A stretch of DNA of 64,000 nucleotides from Corella eumyota (taxonomy: Eukaryota; Chordata; Ascidiacea; Phlebobranchia; Corellidae). The translations under genes were made by a program, and so were the position numbers. The DNA lies in assembly GCA_963082875.1 (NCBI GenBank), contig OY720102.1, forward strand, positions 3,534,001 to 3,598,000, given 5' to 3'. Positions 34,441 to 51,600 of this stretch are shown here, in pieces. The first letter of the stretch is position 1; every line of letters begins with the position of its first letter. Under the pieces are notes generated by a model. The model did no database searches and was not told where the DNA came from. It saw only the letters and a program-made list of their open reading frames with translations.

Positions 34441-37400
34441 ATGATTATGAACGAGGTATTAAGTTCGAAAGTTTTTCAACTTATTTCCAAGCTTAACATA
34501 ACAGGATTGCTACAAACGTCTGAAGAAGAAATAAGACCGATTCTACCATGCCTTGTTCGTATGTCGTTGTGTAATTCACTGGATACAAGTGTAGAATGGG
34601 AGGAAAAACGAAAACAATTGCTGCTTATACTTTCAGGAATTGACGAAGTTAACGACATCATTTCATTGCTATCAGTTGATTTTCGTGAATTACAAGACGA
34701 TGCAAAGAAGGAGCAAAAGACTAGGCTTAAACTTGGTGAGAATACAAACACTGAAAGTTTTTTGGTTGCTGGGCTAAAAAATCAAGGAGTTCTACTCGAA
34801 TTCGAGCGCAGTATTCCATCTCGTAGATTTAGAATTTTACTCTCAGAACTTATGCCTGTGATCATGCAAATTGAAAATAATGAATATCCCAAAGCTGTTA
34901 AAGAATCTGAGCTTTTTGATTGCGATGTTTTCCTTGAAATTGTGACAGACACTCTCTGTATTTTATGTTCAGAATTACCTGATCTTGTGAATGTTAACTC
35001 AGTTGCAGAAGCCTTTGTATATTTCCCTAATTCTGAGTTAGTTATTTGCAAACTAGTTGCCAATAATTCAGAATCATTTTTACCTGTTTGCTACCGCTTG
35101 CTGGGCATTAGTCAAGATGGATCAAGCAACCCGGGACAAGATAAAAATAGTGGTTTTGATGATAACCTAAGATGTAATGTGCTGGTGGCTCTATGTGAAG
35201 TAAATCCACAAGCATTACTTACCATAAGGAATCTTTGTGTTCAACATTGCCAATTGCCAGAACTGGCAGTGAGACTTACACTCATACAATACCAAAGCAA
35301 TGATCCCCAGTTTAGTACCTATAAATCTATTAGTAAACTTGTGTCATTTGTGAGTGGGCTACTTTTGGGAAATGATGCAAAAGTTAGATCGTGGTTTGCA
35401 TCTTACATTAGGCAAGCCAAGGGTAATACTGAGAACCAATTTCGAACAGAACTTTCCAAACAATTACAATCTGTCTTAGATGGGGCTTCGATGAATAAAG
35501 AAAACAACTCTTCAAATGCAATGGAAGTAGATAATGAGAATTCAGCAGAGATGTATCTTTTGCTGGATGAAGACTGTCTTCAAGCAGCTGCTTTGTTAAG
35601 ATTGTATTGTGCTTTAAAGGCTATTACTGGGATCAAATTCACCCCAGACGAGTCAAAAATGCTTTTAAGTTTAATCACATGCTTTCCACCTTTAAGTCCA
35701 GGTGGCATTCGTTTTGTTTCGTTAGCATTAAGTATGTTGATTGCATGTCCAGCCCTTTTAACTGATGACACACAAGAAAAAAAGGTTGTGAGCTGGGTCA
35801 AATGGCTTGCTAGTAGGTCAACTGAGATGGAGTTGGTCGGACCCAAGGGCTGTTCATTTGCAGAACAATTGTTGTTAACGGCTATACATTTACATGGTGA
35901 TCGACAGTCTGCTGCTATTCGCTTAGCTTGTTCTTCTTTAGGAATGAGAATTAAAGTAAGTTCATCATCCCTTAGTAAAATAAAACATATTTTTACTGAA
36001 GAAGTTTTCCCAACTGAGGTTATTGCTATGCATACAACAAAGGTGCCAGTTACTAAAAACCTAAACTCAACAATGACAGGTTATTTACCCGTGCACTGCG
36101 TTTATCAGCTTCTAAAAAACCGGGCATTTTCACAGGGGCGTGTATCTGTACATAACTGGATCTACAAACAAATATGTTCTTCTATTAGTCCTCTACATCC
36201 ACAACTGCAACCATTATTAGTACAATATGTTAACACAATAGTTACACCTATGTCCAAAGGCCATCTTGTCCAACGAGCCAGTATTATAAATGACCCACTG
36301 ACTGAAGAACAAGTTATCAGCATTTACGAAGACAAAATTGATGTTTTAAACAAACTTACATCACAAGTTTTAATGCTGTATTATGTATTGCTTTACGAAG
36401 ATTCAATACTGAACAACATGAAAGCTTTAGCACAGTTACCCAATCGGCCAAAGCGATACGGTGCTGGCTTAATTAATAAAATTCCTGTCAAACTGCTCCT
36501 TTACAAATGCCAGCAACAACCAAAGGCTTGCCAAGGGCTATACCCAGCTTTACTTGGACTTCTCACAACACATTTGCCACATCTCTGCCTTGTTGAAGAT
36601 TTCATGCAGGACTTAGACATCTTGTCGGCATCAACAGCACTTACAAAACCTAGTAAAATTCATAAACAAGTTAACAAGAAATTGAATTTTAATCCTAATC
36701 AGTTGTATGAAGGTTTAAGAAGAGCAGTGGTTAATCCCGCTCCTGCTCTTATGCATTTAAGAACACTTTCCCATCCAAGTATCAATGCCGATGACATCGT
36801 CGAATTTGTTGATGCCTTGACATCAGGATTGACCTTTCTTCTGGAGGAGAAAATTTCTAGAAGAGTTCATCAGGAAGCACAGAAATTATGGTACAAGTTT
36901 AACTCAGTTGTGCCTAGAAAATTATGGGTGACAACAATTAATTCAATTCAACCACAATGTGGTAAAATTTCAACCAACCAAATCTCATTTGACAATTTGG
37001 TTGACAATCCATTACTCGTTTTGAACATTGACAACAGAGTTTTTAAATGCCCTGAATTATTATCAGTGGTTTTGCGAATACTCTCTGCTTGCTTATCAGC
37101 ATCCAAGTCCATGGCTTCAACTTTAATTAAGGGTCATCCAACACTTGATAATAAAGCAAACCCATCAGCCAGATCGACTAGTCCTATTGGTAATAGCAAT
37201 GCACCTGTAACCGAAGCAGAAAAAGAGGAATTAAAAGGAGCATTTATTGCCACACAAAGTTGTGCAGTGATTCAGATGCTGTTGGAAGTTTGTATGCCGA
37301 CTGGTGGGGAGAAAGAAACGGGAAATTTATTGACTTATGTGAGGGAGGTGCAGTGCCTCGTGTGTTCACATCTGCATCAAATGTTTATTGAGGACCCAAA

Positions 37401-38165
37401 TGTGGCAAAGCTAGTTCATTTTCAGGTACCCCAAAATAAGTATGAAAAAAATTAGTGTCCATTTTTAAAAAAAATTTTACATACTTTTTTCATCTGTTAT
37501 AACCTTTACTAAAAAAAGGTATTTTATTTTTAGGGGTATCAAAAGGAGTTAGTATCCGTTTTAGTAGCTGGTGTTCCTTCGATGCACATTTGTTTAGATT
37601 TTGTGCCAGAGTTGCTACAACAACCACAACCGAATAAACAACTGTTTGCACTCGAACTTGCCTCCCAACTTTGCTGCCAATATAAACTTCCAAAGTCACT
37701 GTCAATAGCCAAACTATGCGTTAACGTGATTTCAACTTCAGTGACAGGTAAAATAAATATGCCGATAACATTCTGGATCTAGTAATCAAATAAAGTTATT
37801 ATTATTATTTTAATATAAATTTTTTCTTATTAGTGATTACTCTTCAAAATCGCTGTTCCTTTTTCCTGGAGGCTATCACAGCATTACCAAATTTTGCCAA
37901 AACCTTTCCTCCTCTTGTCAGCGATTGTGTCCGAATTCTGCTGCAATTAGGTCGCATCTCCCATGCTTATATTTCATCAAGACACTCGCATGTATCCGTG
38001 GACTGCTTGACATCACACGACGACTGGTCACATGATAAAAACGAAGATTTTTTAAAGAATGTGAATCTAACTGCTACTATGGATCCTCATGTTCTGTTGT
38101 ATGCAAATGTGAGAAAAACTTTTCATGAAATTGTGAAAAACTCAGCAGCTGGATTTAAACCCTAA
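34441..38165 (+). CDS. INTS2: Integrator complex subunit 2
   Basis: Nuclear subunit of the Integrator complex, which cleaves snRNA 3' ends and paused RNA polymerase II transcripts. Three coding exons: 34441-37425, 37534-37747 and 37834-38165, giving about 1176 residues, close to the human 1204. The start is supported by LPCLVRMSLCNS near the N-terminus, matching human LPCLVRMALCAP. Other matching strings are ALLSLVRL-like repeats, FVSGLLLG, ALLRLYCAL, KVPVTKNL, HCVYQLLKNR, PLHPQLQPLL, VREVQCLVC, AKLVHFQ, and across the first intron GVPSMHICLDFVPEL. It is an all-helical repeat protein with no catalytic motif. The first coding exon is almost 3 kb without an intron, unlike the finely split vertebrate gene. 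AATAAA lies at 38202. Confidence 0.95.
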
Positions 38166-39225
38166 AAAAAATTATTGTGTTAATATCAATTCAAAAAGCT
38201 GAATAAAAGACAAAAAGAAATGCACTCACCCTTTTCTAGAATTAATTTTGTGCTACTTAATAAAACTAAAATAAAAAACTGAAAATAGTTTCAATAAACT
38301 GTTAAATAACTGAAGAAAAAAAAGTATTTTCAATAAGAGTTTTTGTAATGAAACGAACATATACAATATACTGATCACTTGACCAAATCACAATTTTTAA
38401 AACAACAAACACCTCCCTTTAAATAAGAAAAGCAAACAAAGTTCAATCACAATAATGAGAAATGTGTTTGGAATGCATAGGCAAGTATACAGTACCAACA
38501 CTTTTAACTACTGTTACCACGGGGCATTCATTGCCAAATTGCTAAAGCCATATAAAAGTTTATGGCTTAGCATGGAAAATATCATTAGTATTGTATGATA
38601 TGGTGTTAAAAATCAGGCAGTGAAAAATATTTTAGGTATAAATTGTGTATTATTTAGCATGGCAATTAGCCTGTAATTATATCAGCTATGCTTTTATATA
38701 TTATTTGAGGCTTAGAAAAACTAAGTACCAAAAAAAAAAACTAAGTTAAAAGGATGTACAAAAATATTTTTAAACTTAAACACTTATGAGAAAATATTTT
38801 ATTAATTAGGTTGCAAATATAATAAACATTTAATTATAAATAAAGCAAAAAACATCACCTATGTTGATAAAAGGGAAGCAATTAGTAGCTCAAGAAAAAA
38901 CAACGCAAAAAATGAAGACAATTATATTTATTTGGAAACAAAAATACCAACCAACTATTAGTGACTAAAAATACTCACCATAGAGAAATACCTTTAACCA
39001 AGTAATACTCTACAACCCAAACAGCAACAGTTTGTTTAACAAACATCCACGACTTTTGCAACATTAGTTTACACTTTAACAAACCACAATACACATTTAA
39101 ACCAGAAGTCAACCAAGAATATTAACAGTAGTCCATTGTTAATTCAAGCATAAGCCTTTTTTAAATGCCTAAACCGCTCTTTATTTTAATATAAAACTAA
39201 TACAGGAAATAAGTTAAAGTAAATA
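38166..39225. other. 3' flank between convergent INTS2 and LARP6
   Basis: The INTS2 3' UTR ends soon after AATAAA at 38202, and the LARP6 3' UTR lies at the right side. The rest is AT-rich spacer with no coding frame or recognisable repeat. Confidence 0.4.
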
Positions 39226-42200
39226 TTAATTGATGATGGTCATCTCGTCAAGCTCTTTTTTAAAACCCTCCAACATCTTAACTCCCTTGACCAGGCGACG
39301 CAGTGAAACGTCGAACCCCCTTGCTCCTTGGTTTGGGGGTCCTCGAGGTAATCTGATTACCCCGACTGGAACCCCATCTTGAAACTTTCTGCCCATCAGG
39401 GGGCTAGACCCAGGGGTGCTTGAAGGAGAATTACCTAAGTGAAACACAATACTATAAAAAAATGGGCACAAAATTTAAGAAAAAAAATAACGGAAGACAT
39501 TTTTTTACCTTGTGAAGCAACATATTGTCGTTTTCTTTGTAACCAGGGGCTTGAACCTCCAGAAGGTGAAACTGATTTGGTTGCACTGTCACCTGGACTT
39601 AACTTTAAATAAAGATGTTAAAGTTACAGTTAAGTTTGCATGGCCTTGTAAAAATAGCATTAATCCTAAAAAATAAATCACAGAAAAATGAACTCACCAA
39701 GTTTGAAGTGATAGCCAAAGGTGAAGTTTGGTGAGTAGAATGCTTGTTGTTGTGTTGTTTTCTACCTGACATCGGGCTTCCTCTGGGGCTAGATTCTGGG
39801 GTGCTTTCCCTACTTATTTTACGACCCCATGCATTACCTGCGTAAGTTAAATATTGTATTTTTAGATGAAATCCTGAAACTGCACTAATTTTTAAAAATA
39901 AAAAGTGACCAATTTAAGATTAATTATTAGAAACTTTGAAGTAAAATCGATTTGAAGATTTCCCTAATATCACGTATAACCACTTAAGTAGTTAGTTGAT
40001 AGCTTGTATATTACATCACACTTTAAAGCACTTAAACTGTATGACACAGGATAACTTACACACACTAAAGATTTATAAGTGCCTACACTTGACAGTCATA
40101 AAAGTTTATGACTGCCGGCAGTTACTGAAGTAATAAACATATAAGATGAACTTTACTAAATTTACGACTTTGGTAAACCTGCAGGTCACATAAAAATAGC
40201 CCAAACTGTTTCTTTATTTTGTTTTAAAACTTCAAGTTTATGCTAATGAAAAAACTACCTGAATTTGGTGTAGTGTGGTTTGATCCTGGAATATTTCTTC
40301 TGGGTAACACTGGACTTCCTTTTGGACTTTTACCATCTAAAAATAATCACGTTATTAATGTAAAATTAAGTTTGGTTAGTATTGAGCTAAATATAGCAGT
40401 GTGAAAGTAAAGTTATTACATAGTACCAGTGATATACAAAATAAAAATAACATCTGAAAGTGTTTGATGATATTTAATTTAGCCTTAAGCAATAGGTAAT
40501 CATAAATTAAATTTTATAAGCCACATTGTTTTTATAAACTTTGAAGTTTTGTACCTTGAAATATTAAAGTCACTTAAAATTCTTAACCAAAAAAAAAACA
40601 ATATTATGTAGCCTACTTAGAATGAAATTTATAATAAATATAATATTAAAACATACTTAAAAAAAGCATTCAATACAACAATATAACCAGGAATTAATTA
40701 ACATTAAGAAAATGATTACAAAATTTAATCTTCGAAGATCATCTTACCTCTTACAGGACTTCCATCCCTGCTTCCTTGAGGACTTATAAAAGGAGAAGTG
40801 TTTCTTCCGATGCCGTTCCTACCATTCAACTTTCTCATCATCATTGGACTGTTTTCACGAGAGCTGTAGAACAATAATACATTGTTATTTCCTGCCAATT
40901 GTAGAGTCCGATTTTTTTAATTTAAAACAGTTTTTAAAGGGATAAACGTTAAACAAAAGTAATTTTTAAAAACCAAACAACTTGTTAACTTTTACACACT
41001 AAACCTACCTAAAGTATGGAGATGCAGAATCCTCCGAGCTATCATAACCTAGTCCATCTTTTTGTCTCCCAAAACCTTTCAAAACATGTTTCCTTGGGTT
41101 TCGACCTGATCCCAATAAACTGTACATTTCTGGTTTGTTATCTTCTCTTGCCATCTTGGATAGAGACTTGTAAGCATTCTGTGAATAATATTTTAAGCAT
41201 AATATTAAATAGAGTAGGGGTGGGTATAACATATAAATTTTTATGATAACAAAAAAGTAACAAGTCTAAGAAATTAAACAGAAACGAGCTGCTACTACTT
41301 ACATTTTAAAATAATCTATTATTTATATTTAATAAGGTTTTGCAATATTGATTACAGCCATGCCAATTAAAACATAATAGCAAGGTAAGAGCACATAGTA
41401 ATTACATGTTTCTTGCAAAGAGTAAAAAGAATATTAACCTGTGCTGCTTCCGTGCTTTCAAATTCAATAACAACACACATCTGTATACCAAGTTCTGGAT
41501 GTTTGGTCAAATGGTTCCTAAGATCGGGTGGGATATCTTTTCCAGGTTTGATTATTCGAACGGTTGTCATTTCACCAAACTCATGAAATTGTTCAGATAT
41601 CTAAAAAATTATTTTATAATAAATACGAGTTAAAGACCAAAAATTCTAAAAATAAAAAAAAGTATATAATTTATTAAACAATTTAAAATTAGTTATTTTC
41701 GTACCTCCTCCATTGTTGGATCTTTGGAATTATCTGGAAGCTTATAAAGCAGAGTTTTTATGGAAGTTGTAGGAAGATCGATCTCGGGTAGAGGATCCTT
41801 TCTTCTCACTTTTGTTCCCTGGATACAAAAAAGTTAAAATCCATTAGACATATATACTTGATAAATTAAATAAGCTCAATAATGTATATGATTTTCTCAT
41901 AGAATTCAACAATAAACTTTTCAAGTTGTATTTATGGGTTTAAATTAATATGTAATAAAAAACAGAAATACATAACGTTTTATTTCTATTTCAGTCCCAA
42001 ACTTACCGGTTTATTCAAAATAAATTTATCAGAATTTGACAAACAAAAAGCTGTAATTTTCCAGTCAGATCGCGAAAGATTTTTCAACTTTTTAAAACTT
42101 GTTAAAAGTTTTACGGAGACGTAACCAAGCTTATTTCTCTTGACATGTTTCAGCAAAAATTTATCCTGAAAATAATAAAATATTTAAAAAATTAAATTCC

Positions 42201-44083
42201 AAAATAAAAAAGTAACTAGAAGTTAGTTAACAGTAAAATTGCACTGGTAGTTAGAGTGGAAAACTATATATCTATATATAAACAAACAGGAATATATATT
42301 ATAGGTGTATATTATTAAAAAGGACTACCAGTGTAGTAATTATATAAACAAATCTATAGCCGGCTTGCTGTGAATTATTAATCCTTTTAACAGAGCATAA
42401 TTTAGCAATTCTAAGGAAGGGGTTATTAATAATTAATTAAGTAGATATTGGAAATATGTGTGTTGGATTTAAAAAAAAAATGGTTGAAAATTAAAAGTAA
42501 ATTAAGCTGACTCATCATAATATCACATGTTATTGAATAATAAAATCGCTTTTTTTAATGGAAAGTAAAAGTCGTTTAAACACCGGAAGCTGAAACTATA
42601 ATCTTTTTAGCACATCCTGTAAGTATTATTAAGTAATAGTGATGTAGAATAATTTTATATATAGGCCTATTATTTAACATAAAATCATATTGTTATTATT
42701 GCCTATGACGAAACCTTAATCAAACCGTAAAATATATATATTTAGGGACAATAAACAAATTTTGAAAATTAACACATGGACATTTACGTCAAATAGGATC
42801 CTTTACTACACTCGACACACTTATTTTTAAGTCCTAAATACACATATGATAACTTAGATGACGTCAAACAAAAAGTGTTAGATGACTTAGTCTATTTCTG
42901 GTTACTTTTATAGTGATCTTGTAAATTTTTATAAACTTTATCATAACTTTAAAATTTTTTTAAACAAATATGTGAAAAATTTTAGAATCTGACCCAATTC
43001 AATGTTACTTATCAAATTTTGAAAAACAAAAATTGTTTACAAAGATCAACACACCTTCACTAAATTTTCATCGGAGAAATAATGTTCGAGAAGGGTTCTG
43101 ATTTTAGTCTCAAGTTCAGTGGATGGTGGTTTCCAAGTTGGATCATCTTTCAACATGTCCAAAAAGTCAACGGCCTAAAAATTTAAATTTTTTATTAATT
43201 AAAATGGAAAAAAATTGTGTTAAATTTTTGATCAAATATATCCAATTAAAAACCTAGCTCAATTTTTAATTATAATGTAATATTGATTTTTACTATGCTA
43301 ATTGGAAAGGTAATTAAATGGTGGATAACGTATTGTATTATTCCATTACTTCACTAAGGTATGTGTATTATAATTGGTAGTAGTAAACGCATTTTACCTT
43401 TATGACAGAATATTAATTTTTATATTTTGTCACAGCTATACCTTTTATGTAACTTCCTTTACAGCATTATTTAAAACAGGGGTAAAAATACGCAAACAAA
43501 GCAATTAATTAATTGATGTTTAAGCAATAAACAAAAGGCTTTAAAAACATAACGGTACTAAAAGATTAATGACAAATTAATAGCCAATCACATAACAAGT
43601 AAACAACAACTTATTTTCTGTAATAAAAATTAAACAACTTCACGACATATATATTATATATATGTATAATATATATATATATACACATTTATGTAAATTA
43701 CATCAAAAATTAAAATTAAATTACTTAATAGCCTATAATTTGAATTAGGAAAAACAAAAGTTTTACTTACATCTTCATCTTCACCAGCACTACTCACAGG
43801 AGTTTCATTCAACTCATTCTGTAGTTTCAATACCTACAAAAACACAAAATTGTTTAACAAAAAATATCTTTAAAAGCTATATAATAGCCAATACATTTAA
43901 ACTGTTTTTATAATCTGCTATTATTATAAAATACTCTTCTTGTACATACATTGTTTTTAATTTAAATTAATCATTTAAACTTACTGGTGTAACTTTAACA
44001 ATAGGAACTTCAGAAATTTCAGATTCTGTTGAATTATTGTTGTTGGTAGCCTGCTGTGCTTCTGCAATATTTTCTTTTTCCAT
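39226..44083 (-). CDS. LARP6: La-related protein 6
   Basis: RNA-binding protein of the La superfamily; vertebrate LARP6 binds the 5' stem-loop of collagen mRNAs in the cytoplasm. About twelve exons read from Met at 44083. After an acidic N-terminal part comes the La motif, with IRTLLEHYFSDENLVKDKFLLKHV and GYVSVKLLTSFKKLKNLS. It is followed by an RRM-like domain (KTLLYKLPDNSK ... ISEQFHEFGEMTTVRIIKPG ... CVVIEFESTEAAQNAYKSL). A long Ser/Pro/Arg/Gly-rich linker of short exons then leads to a C-terminal SUZ-C motif, GVIRLPRGPPNQGARGF, typical of LARP6. The final residues are LDEMTIIN. La motif plus SUZ-C separates this from LARP7, LARP1 and LARP4. Confidence 0.9.
42249..42335. repeat. Short foldback in a LARP6 intron
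   Basis: CACTGGTAGT near 42242 and its exact complement ACTACCAGTG near 42327 bracket about 75 bases of AT-rich sequence. It could be a tiny foldback element, but I find no clear target duplication and the arms match only at the ends. Confidence 0.3.
43650..43684. repeat. TA-rich microsatellite
   Basis: A run of alternating TA/AT units, slightly interrupted, lies in a LARP6 intron. Confidence 0.7.
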
Positions 44084-44794
44084 GTTTATATATTAATGTT
44101 AACTTATCTAATTTAGAAGCAAACACCCTAATACCAAATGGTCTAGTTTGCTATAAAACAAAATATTATTAGGCCTTATTTTAACTCGTCTGCTCATTAC
44201 TTATTTATATTTATACATTAAAAAAAAATTAGCATACTCTAGTACTAAGTGATAACAGAATATAGTTACTACGTATGCATATATTTTACAGTTATTAAAT
44301 ATAAAAAAATATTCAAGAAATGACTAACAAAAATTTTTTTTGTTCATTTTACTTTCTAAATTTTTTTAGTGCAAGACCGTCTGACGTAATCGTAGCCCAA
44401 TCTTACTTTAACTTGATATTTCAGTGGCCTAAACTGTGCTGTAAACTGACTTGTTTATTATTTAATTTTAAGGGACGACGTTGCCTGCGGTAACAACATG
44501 TTATTTCACATTCTAGAACGTAAATTTACTGCGAACCTGACGCAAGGCACTACAACAATGACGTCATCTGACGGACATGCAAGCAGTGTTTACCCGAATT
44601 AACAAAAAGTAAAAACTTTATCCTCATTTTATTATTTTTAAATAGAATAAGCTCATAAATTTATTAAATTAATTTTATATATGGAAGGTAGTTGTAACTG
44701 TTCATAAAATCACAACAATTATTTTTCGAGTTGTATATTTTTTCCATATTAACAAGTAAAAAACAATTGACGAACAAATGTGTGTTTAGAATTT
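44084..44794. promoter_or_regulatory. LARP6 promoter region and GLRX3 3' flank
   Basis: LARP6 transcription must start here, toward the left. A GC-richer patch from about 44380 to 44600 contains TGACGTAA and TGACGTCA CRE/ATF-like sites (about 44393 and 44561), the natural candidate for the core promoter. GLRX3 3' UTR occupies the right end. Confidence 0.45.
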
Positions 44795-46720
44795 CTAATT
44801 ACTGGCAGTTAGAGCATCCTTTAGTTCATCACCTTCCACCATTTCTTTTACTACATCCAACCCCCCCAATAATTCACCACCAGCATATAACTGGGGGTAA
44901 GTGGGCCAATCACTAAACTTCTTAAGGCCCTGTCTTATTTCCTCATCAGAGAGAACATCAAAATGTGTGTATGGTACTTCAGTGTTGTTTAGAATTGCCA
45001 CAATTTGTTTACTAAATCCACAACGGGGTGCTGCAGGTTCTCCTTTTATAAACACAACAACATGGCTTTGACCTAAAATGGCCTAAATATCAAAAAAGAA
45101 ATTTAAGTTTGTTAGATGTAATTTGTTAAAAAAAATAAAATCAACCTCTAATACATATATATTGCAAAATTTAACAAATTAATGTAATAATCATATAATT
45201 TAGAGTCTTATTAATTATTTACCTTAATTCTGTCTTCAAGTGAGACAGCTTTTTCTTGTGATTTTTTAGGTAAAGCTGAGTCCAGTTCACCATCTTGCAA
45301 CATCTCTTTAACAATATCTAAACCTCCAAGTAGCTCACCTGTTTAATATTAAAAACTTAATAAAACAATTTAAACAAAACTGTTGTACACAGCAAAGCAT
45401 TGCAGCAAATTTCTTTGGAATTTTTTGAGCAACTTTTTTATAAAATGTGGCAATTTCCCCAAATTAATCAATGACAAAACATTTGATGCAACTACTGTTA
45501 TTATAACTTTAAAACCATTTAAGTAACAATTTAATAAAATAAAGAGATTTCAGTGTACCTTTAACATAGAGTTGAGGAAAAGTTGGCCAGTTTGAGAATT
45601 CTTTTAAACCTTGTCTAACATCCTGATCTTGCAATATATCAAAAGTGGAATATTTACAATTTTGATCGTTTAAAATTCCTACAATCTGTCGGCTAAATCC
45701 ACATCTTGGTTGGTCAGGGCTGCCCTAAAAATAATAAAATTTGTTATTTAAAACCAGATTTAAATATTAGTTTGAAAAAGGAATTTAAAATATTTATTTT
45801 ATGATCTTACCTTCATAAACAGTACACACTCTGCAGAATTGGTTAAAAGTTTAAGTCTGTTATTTAAGGCAACTTTTGGATCAATTTCAGTTATGTTTGG
45901 TGGTGCTACAGTGTCAATATGTTGTTTTACCTAAAATAAAAGACCAAATTTTTAGTTAAATATTGGTTATTGTAAATTAATTTAATTTTGCGATTGAAAA
46001 ATTTTCGAAGACAATAATAACAAACTATAATTTCTAACACTTTTTTTGCCAATACATTAAAATCCAATTTACCAATTTGGTTAACTCAGGGGCATGTGCA
46101 CCATTAAGTCTATCAATTTTCTGTTTGTTTTTAATAAACAAAAATGTTGGAACAGCCTCAATTTCATATTTCTGTGAAATTTCAGGAATTTCTTCTGCTT
46201 TTAACTTTAAATAGATTACCTATAAAAATATCAAATATTAAAGTAATACAGTTTTATAATTCCTGGTATATATTAAAAAATAAAATATATAAATACCACA
46301 AAAATAAATAGATTTTAAGTACCTAGAAGCATTTTAAATTACGAAATAAAACCCTAGTATAAAATAAACTACAAATTAAAACTTGAAAATAATAAAAAAT
46401 GCCAATCAAAATTTATGATTTACGTTTGGATGTAGTTTTTGTAATTCCTCTAAGACGTCATTCATTTGCTTGCATTGTTCTGCCCATGGTGCCCAGAAAT
46501 GAACTACAACTAACTCTTTACGAGCCAAGTTCAGTTGTTCATCAAAATCCTGTTTAAAATTTACTTTTTAATTCAAGTATTAAGTCACGTGTATCTACGA
46601 CTTTATTTTTTAATGCCAGTATAAATCACTCATATAGTTTGTTTTATAAATCTCTTTATATTTTAACAGTTTTATTTAATAATTATGAATTACCTTTTCA
46701 TCTTTGACTTCGTAAACCAT
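44795..46720 (-). CDS. GLRX3: Glutaredoxin-3 (PICOT), monothiol multidomain glutaredoxin
   Basis: Cytosolic and nuclear protein that binds bridging [2Fe-2S] clusters and delivers iron to other proteins, usually with BOLA2. Seven exons read from MVYEVKDEK at 46720. The N-terminal thioredoxin-like domain has [11 protein letters not shown] in place of the redox-active CGPC, as in human WAPWAPQC, so it should not act as a disulfide reductase. Then come two Grx domains with intact CGFS cluster-binding motifs ([20 protein letters not shown]), each followed by WPTxPQLY and [13 protein letters not shown]. The length of about 330 residues matches human (335). The two Grx domains are more alike than usual, including near-identical motif blocks. 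The C-terminus is DALTASN. Confidence 0.95.
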
Positions 46721-47227
46721 TCTTGAAGGTTTCTAATTCAAAAATCTGACCAAAACTTTATTTACTCAAGAGAACAATAAAAACATGACTTGACAAAAAC
46801 CAATGCGTAGGTGACTTGCAGATGATGTTCATCGAAACGTGAATTTTATTTATCCTCAACCGATTTAATTTTTTTAGTTTTAATTATGGTATATAGACTT
46901 GTAACTACTTTTAAGATTATTTATTAGGTTTTTAAACGTCAAGAACGAAACAAAATCAATTCAGTATATTTAACAACTTGCTTATATAAACATGCAGGTT
47001 GACATAATTTAAAAACTAACAGTGATATCTTTTGTTTTAGAAATTAACGATTTTATTTATTTGAAAAATACAAATGAAGTAATTGACGATGGCAAAAAAA
47101 CAAGAAATCTATCTGGGGAGTAGAAAATTGTGAAATTATAATCAGATTGTCTATTTTCATCTTTGTAGGGCAACTTGTATTTCACAAAACTAAAGAAATA
47201 GTTAACTTTTTTGGGAGCTTTTATGAT
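46721..47227. other. GLRX3 upstream region and HSP90 3' flank
   Basis: About 500 bases hold the GLRX3 promoter (right to left transcription from about 46.8 kb) and the HSP90 3' UTR. There is no coding sequence. The block around 46790-46860 is GC-richer than the rest. Confidence 0.4.
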
Positions 47228-51053
<3,826 letters not shown>

Positions 51054-51514
51054 TTAGTTTTACGGTAAATTTGAATTTAAAAAGTAAGGTAAGCTAAAAT
51101 TAGCTCCGATTCTGGATTTCTAAAGTAATAAAATATAATAACTGTTAAAACTTAGTATTTTATCGGTCTTTGTTATATACTAAGCTCAAAAACGTAAGCT
51201 CTTCAGCTAACGATTTACTGAATGCGATTTAAAACGTGGTTCTGTTTCAAACACGTGCGTTTATTTCAACCGTATTTGCCTTTTTTTCTTCGCGGGGTTT
51301 CAATTTCGCGAAAAGTCTCGCCTTGTATTCATCCGCCAAACCAAACTTTTACGAAAAACAACTTTTACAGAAATTTTTACTTCAAAATTATTAAAATTTC
51401 AAGTTTCTTTAAATTTTAAATCTAAAAACAACAATTTAGTTAATTAATATGCATATTATAAAGCATAAATTCGGATCTACTTGCGGAAGTTGATTGATAC
51501 ATTCCATTACTCTA

Positions 51515-51600
51515 GAATATTCTTGAAATAGGAGAGAGTTACAAAGCGATTTAAAAAAGAAAAAGGAGATTGAGTAATAGTAAAGGGGAATATTCTGGAA
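51515..51600 (-). promoter_or_regulatory. Two heat-shock elements upstream of HSP90
   Basis: GAATATTCTTGAA (51515-51527) and GAATATTCTGGAA (51588-51600) each fit the three-unit nGAAnnTTCnnGAAn HSF1 site exactly. They lie 471-556 bases upstream of the HSP90 start codon. A TTTATAATAT stretch (about 51454-51463, minus strand) sits some 60 bases closer to the gene and could be the TATA box. The distance to the ATG suggests a noncoding first exon and a leader intron, common in intron-bearing HSP90 genes. Confidence 0.75.
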
